Below are positions 62,210-64,000 of a stretch of 64,000 bases of DNA, piece by piece (positions within the stretch are counted from its first letter, which is position 1; every line of letters starts with the position of its first letter). Source of the DNA: Shinella sp. SUS2 (GTDB taxonomy: Bacteria; Pseudomonadota; Alphaproteobacteria; Rhizobiales; Rhizobiaceae). The notes beneath the pieces are model-generated. The model worked only from the letters and a program-made list of their open reading frames with translations. It had not been told where the DNA came from and did no database searches. The DNA is taken from assembly GCF_001262505.1 (NCBI RefSeq), contig NZ_KQ410727.1, positions 290,229-354,228 on the forward strand, in the 5' to 3' direction. The position numbers and the translations under genes are program-made.

Positions 62210-63286
62210 ATGGATGGAATGATGTTCAACATGTCTCGGTTCACACGCTTCCTTGTTACCTTGACCGCCGCTGCGGCGCTGCTGACCGCCGAGGCCCAGG
62301 CCTGCACACGGGTCGTCTATCAGGGGCCTGACGGGCGGATTCTGACGGGTCGCAACATGGACTTCAAGGACCCGATGATCAGCAACTTCTGGGTTTTTCC
62401 CCGCGGTATGAAGCGCAGCGGGGCCGCCGGTCCGCGGTCGGTGGAATGGACATCGAAGTTCGGCAGTCTGGCCGTTTCCGGCTACGATATCTCGACGGTC
62501 GACGGCATGAACGAAGCCGGCCTCAACGCCAGCCTGCTATGGCTCAACGCCACGAAATTTCCGGAGGACGACGGAACGACGTCGCGCATGTCGCTCTCGA
62601 TCTGGGCGCAATTCTACCTCGATCAATTCGCAACGGTCTCGGAAGCGGTTGAATATACGCGCGCCCATCCTGTGCAGGTCGTGAGCGGCGAAGTGCCCGG
62701 CCGTCCCGGCAGCCTCGCGCCACTGCATTTGACGCTCTCCGACGCCACCGGCGACAGCGCCATTCTTGAGTGGATCGATGGAAGGCTGAACATCCATCAT
62801 GGCCGCGCGTATCAGGTGGTGACGAACGATCCGCCTTATGATGACCAACTCGCCTTGCAAAAATACTGGAGTGCGGTCGACTCCCTCAAATTCCTTCCCG
62901 GCAGCGGGCGCTCCGAAGACCGTTTCGTACGCGCCGGCTTCTATATCAACACGGTGACCCAGAGCGACGATCACCGGGTTGCCGCCGCCGCCGTTTTCAG
63001 CGTGATCCGCAACGCTTCGGCACCCTATGGCGTAAGCATTCCAGAGGCACCGAACCTTTCCACGACCCGCTGGCGTGTGGTGGCGGACCAGAAGAGCATG
63101 CTTTTCTATGGTGAATCGGCAACGTCACCCAACGTTTTCTGGGTGGATTTGAAGAAACTCGACTTCTCTGAAGGCGCGCATGTCCGCAAACTGGATCTCG
63201 GGGTTGACATGGCTCGTATCCTTGCCGGCGAGGCATCGGACCAGTTCGCCCCTGCAAAGCCGTTCGACTTCATGGAAGCCGAATGA
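62210..63286 (+). CDS. Exported choloylglycine hydrolase/penicillin V acylase-family enzyme
   Basis: A 358-residue Ntn-hydrolase with a signal peptide ending AEAQA; cleavage exposes Cys32 (ACTRVVYQG) as N-terminal nucleophile. Arg48 and Asp51 in TGRNMDF match the two residues at +16 and +19 of bile-salt hydrolases. Later NDPPYDDQL and EDRFVRAGFY give the expected Asn and Arg. All active-site residues thus appear present. Gram-negative members cut penicillin V and often N-acyl-homoserine lactones, so a quorum-related role is possible. Several starts (62210, 62219, 62222, 62231) are in frame; the first is given. Confidence 0.85.
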   Translation: MDGMMFNMSRFTRFLVTLTAAAALLTAEAQACTRVVYQGPDGRILTGRNMDFKDPMISNFWVFPRGMKRSGAAGPRSVEWTSKFGSLAVSGYDISTVDGMNEAGLNASLLWLNATKFPEDDGTTSRMSLSIWAQFYLDQFATVSEAVEYTRAHPVQVVSGEVPGRPGSLAPLHLTLSDATGDSAILEWIDGRLNIHHGRAYQVVTNDPPYDDQLALQKYWSAVDSLKFLPGSGRSEDRFVRAGFYINTVTQSDDHRVAAAAVFSVIRNASAPYGVSIPEAPNLSTTRWRVVADQKSMLFYGESATSPNVFWVDLKKLDFSEGAHVRKLDLGVDMARILAGEASDQFAPAKPFDFMEAE

Positions 63287-63470
63287 AGGCTGTTTTTTGC
63301 CAGCCAATTGGAAAGTCGCTGACCGCTTTCCACCCCTTCTCAGGCATGTTCAAATCAGCCCTGCAATCTAAGGGCTAAATCGGACATACCTCAGAAAACG
63401 CTTCGTTCGCCCTTTTGGCAGATGGCTGTATCCCGAGAACATGTTCAACGGTTTCGGAAAGGATCGCAGC

Positions 63471-63656
63471 ATGTCCCATCTCAAGGTCCTCAAGCTCGCC
63501 AGCGCAGTTCCGGTTCGCTCCGCCGCCGATCCGGTGCAGCGCGTCCGCGAGAAGATGGTCGCCGCTTTGGCCAAACTGAATATGCCATCGAGAAGATCAA
63601 CAAACACGGCATCGTTGATAGCGGCGAAGCGCTGGATAAGGGCATCGGTTGCCTGA
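63471..63656 (+). pseudogene. Truncated small-protein gene fragment (DUF6641-like N-terminus) fused to unrelated sequence
   Basis: MSHLKVLKLASAVPVRSAAD with PVQRVREKMVAALAK, led by AAGGA, looks like the first ~37 residues of a small rhizobial protein of the DUF6641 kind. The frame then runs into sequence that in another frame encodes the end of a transporter binding protein, so residues after ~37 (NMPSRRSTNTASL) are a chance read-through. The remnant is likely not functional. The family match is from memory of its N-terminus and is tentative. Confidence 0.5.
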
Positions 63657-63757
63657 CCGCTGAGCGCTACAAATGGCTCGCCGACGAATTGGTCAGGGTG
63701 GGGTTGCTGAAGCAGGAAACCGACTACACCAAGGCTTTTGACACGCGCTTTTCCTGA
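63578..63757 (+). pseudogene. C-terminal remnant of an NMT1/ThiY-like ABC-transporter substrate-binding protein
   Basis: Out of frame with the preceding fragment, this stretch encodes YAIEKINKHGIVDSGEALDK, then GIGCLTAERYKWLADELV and DYTKAFDTRFS before TGA. The GLVDSG...GIGAMT...DYxKAYTxxF layout is the usual ending of NMT1/ThiY/TauA-type binding proteins. The rest of the gene (about 270 codons) is absent, so it is a deletion remnant. Confidence 0.65.
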
Positions 63758-64000
63758 AAGGGTGTCGGATTGGCATTGAAGAAGTCGTAGCCCGGTTTAG
63801 GTGATGTTGCAAAGTTCGGTCGCGAAGCTGAGCTTCTCGCGGCCGAATATCGCGACAAGAAAATCGCTGATTTCTCAGTGTTGGAGGATTTCGGCGGAAA
63901 GTCAGGATTTGCGCGACACGATCGTAAGCATCCGAGGAGCGCCGCCTTGAGCGGTTGAGATGAATCTGTCGTTTTGTCGCTATGGACAGGCATAAGGACA
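63758..64000. other. Window end, no recognisable gene
   Basis: All frames carry stops or short unconvincing frames. A short plus-strand frame reads SQDLRDTIVSIRGAPP, perhaps another gene scrap. Nothing more can be supported. Confidence 0.4.

Noticed and set aside
63724..63993. 89-codon minus-strand frame at the window end
   Set aside because: Low-complexity Ser/Arg-rich product, no ribosome site, and it overlaps the transporter remnant; no evidence that it is real.

Overview
The window is high-GC, gene-dense chromosomal DNA from an alphaproteobacterium, almost certainly a member of the Rhizobiaceae (Ensifer/Sinorhizobium, Rhizobium, Shinella or Agrobacterium type). The support is the glgP-glgB-glgC-glgA-pgm-glgX order, an mmgR-type small RNA between an N-formylglutamate amidohydrolase gene and a hisN-type monophosphatase gene, cpdR beside a tRNA-Val, a feuN-feuP-feuQ cluster, a heat-shock gene with a ROSE-like leader, and rhizobial palindromic repeats. 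The species cannot be fixed from the sequence alone.

Layout. 0-3.7 kb: 3' part of a sarcosine oxidase operon (soxD end, soxA, soxG). 3.7-4.8 kb: an acetyltransferase and a MaoC-type hydratase. 4.8-15.9 kb: a six-gene minus-strand glycogen operon covering synthesis, branching, phosphorolysis and debranching. 16-24.1 kb: a Tad-like von Willebrand protein, then two transglutaminase-fold proteins flanking an ATP-grasp/alpha-E fusion, which is a predicted but biochemically uncharacterised peptide-modifying cassette. 24.2-26.5 kb: a chemoreceptor. 26.6-29.2 kb: a MarR-controlled stress/detoxification-like locus (VOC, DUF899, GFA) with twin operators. 29.3-35.4 kb: ilvD, two GntR-type regulators, a VOC protein, a UxaA-type sugar-acid dehydratase and a tiny lipoprotein. 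35.4-38.1 kb: an orphan LytS-type kinase and a xanthine/uracil-type permease. 38.7-43.3 kb: tRNA-Val(GAC), cpdR, hutG-like gene, mmgR sRNA, hisN-like gene, a lysophospholipase-like hydrolase and an hsp20 gene under a sigma-32-like promoter. 43.3-51.3 kb: threonine aldolase, then gltB, a small membrane protein gene and gltD. 51.3-55.2 kb: a repeat pair, an RTX-type calcium-binding protein and the PepSY/feuNPQ signalling locus. 55.3-60.4 kb: an SGNH-like protein lacking catalytic residues, an MltB-type transglycosylase, galU and an outer-membrane barrel protein. 60.4-64 kb: a looser, accessory-looking region with a barrel protein, a secreted choloylglycine/penicillin V acylase-family enzyme and fused gene debris.

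Most genes are housekeeping metabolism plus envelope signalling. The best points for follow-up are the feuN promoter, which has a PhoP-box-like layout (hexamer-N5-hexamer-N11-minus 10) and is possibly leaderless; the gltB/gltD-embedded 55-residue membrane protein; the transglutaminase/ATP-grasp/alpha-E cassette; the SGNH protein with both Ser and His replaced; and several sharp inverted repeats that look like operators. All functional calls come from reading the sequence and family knowledge; no database search was run.
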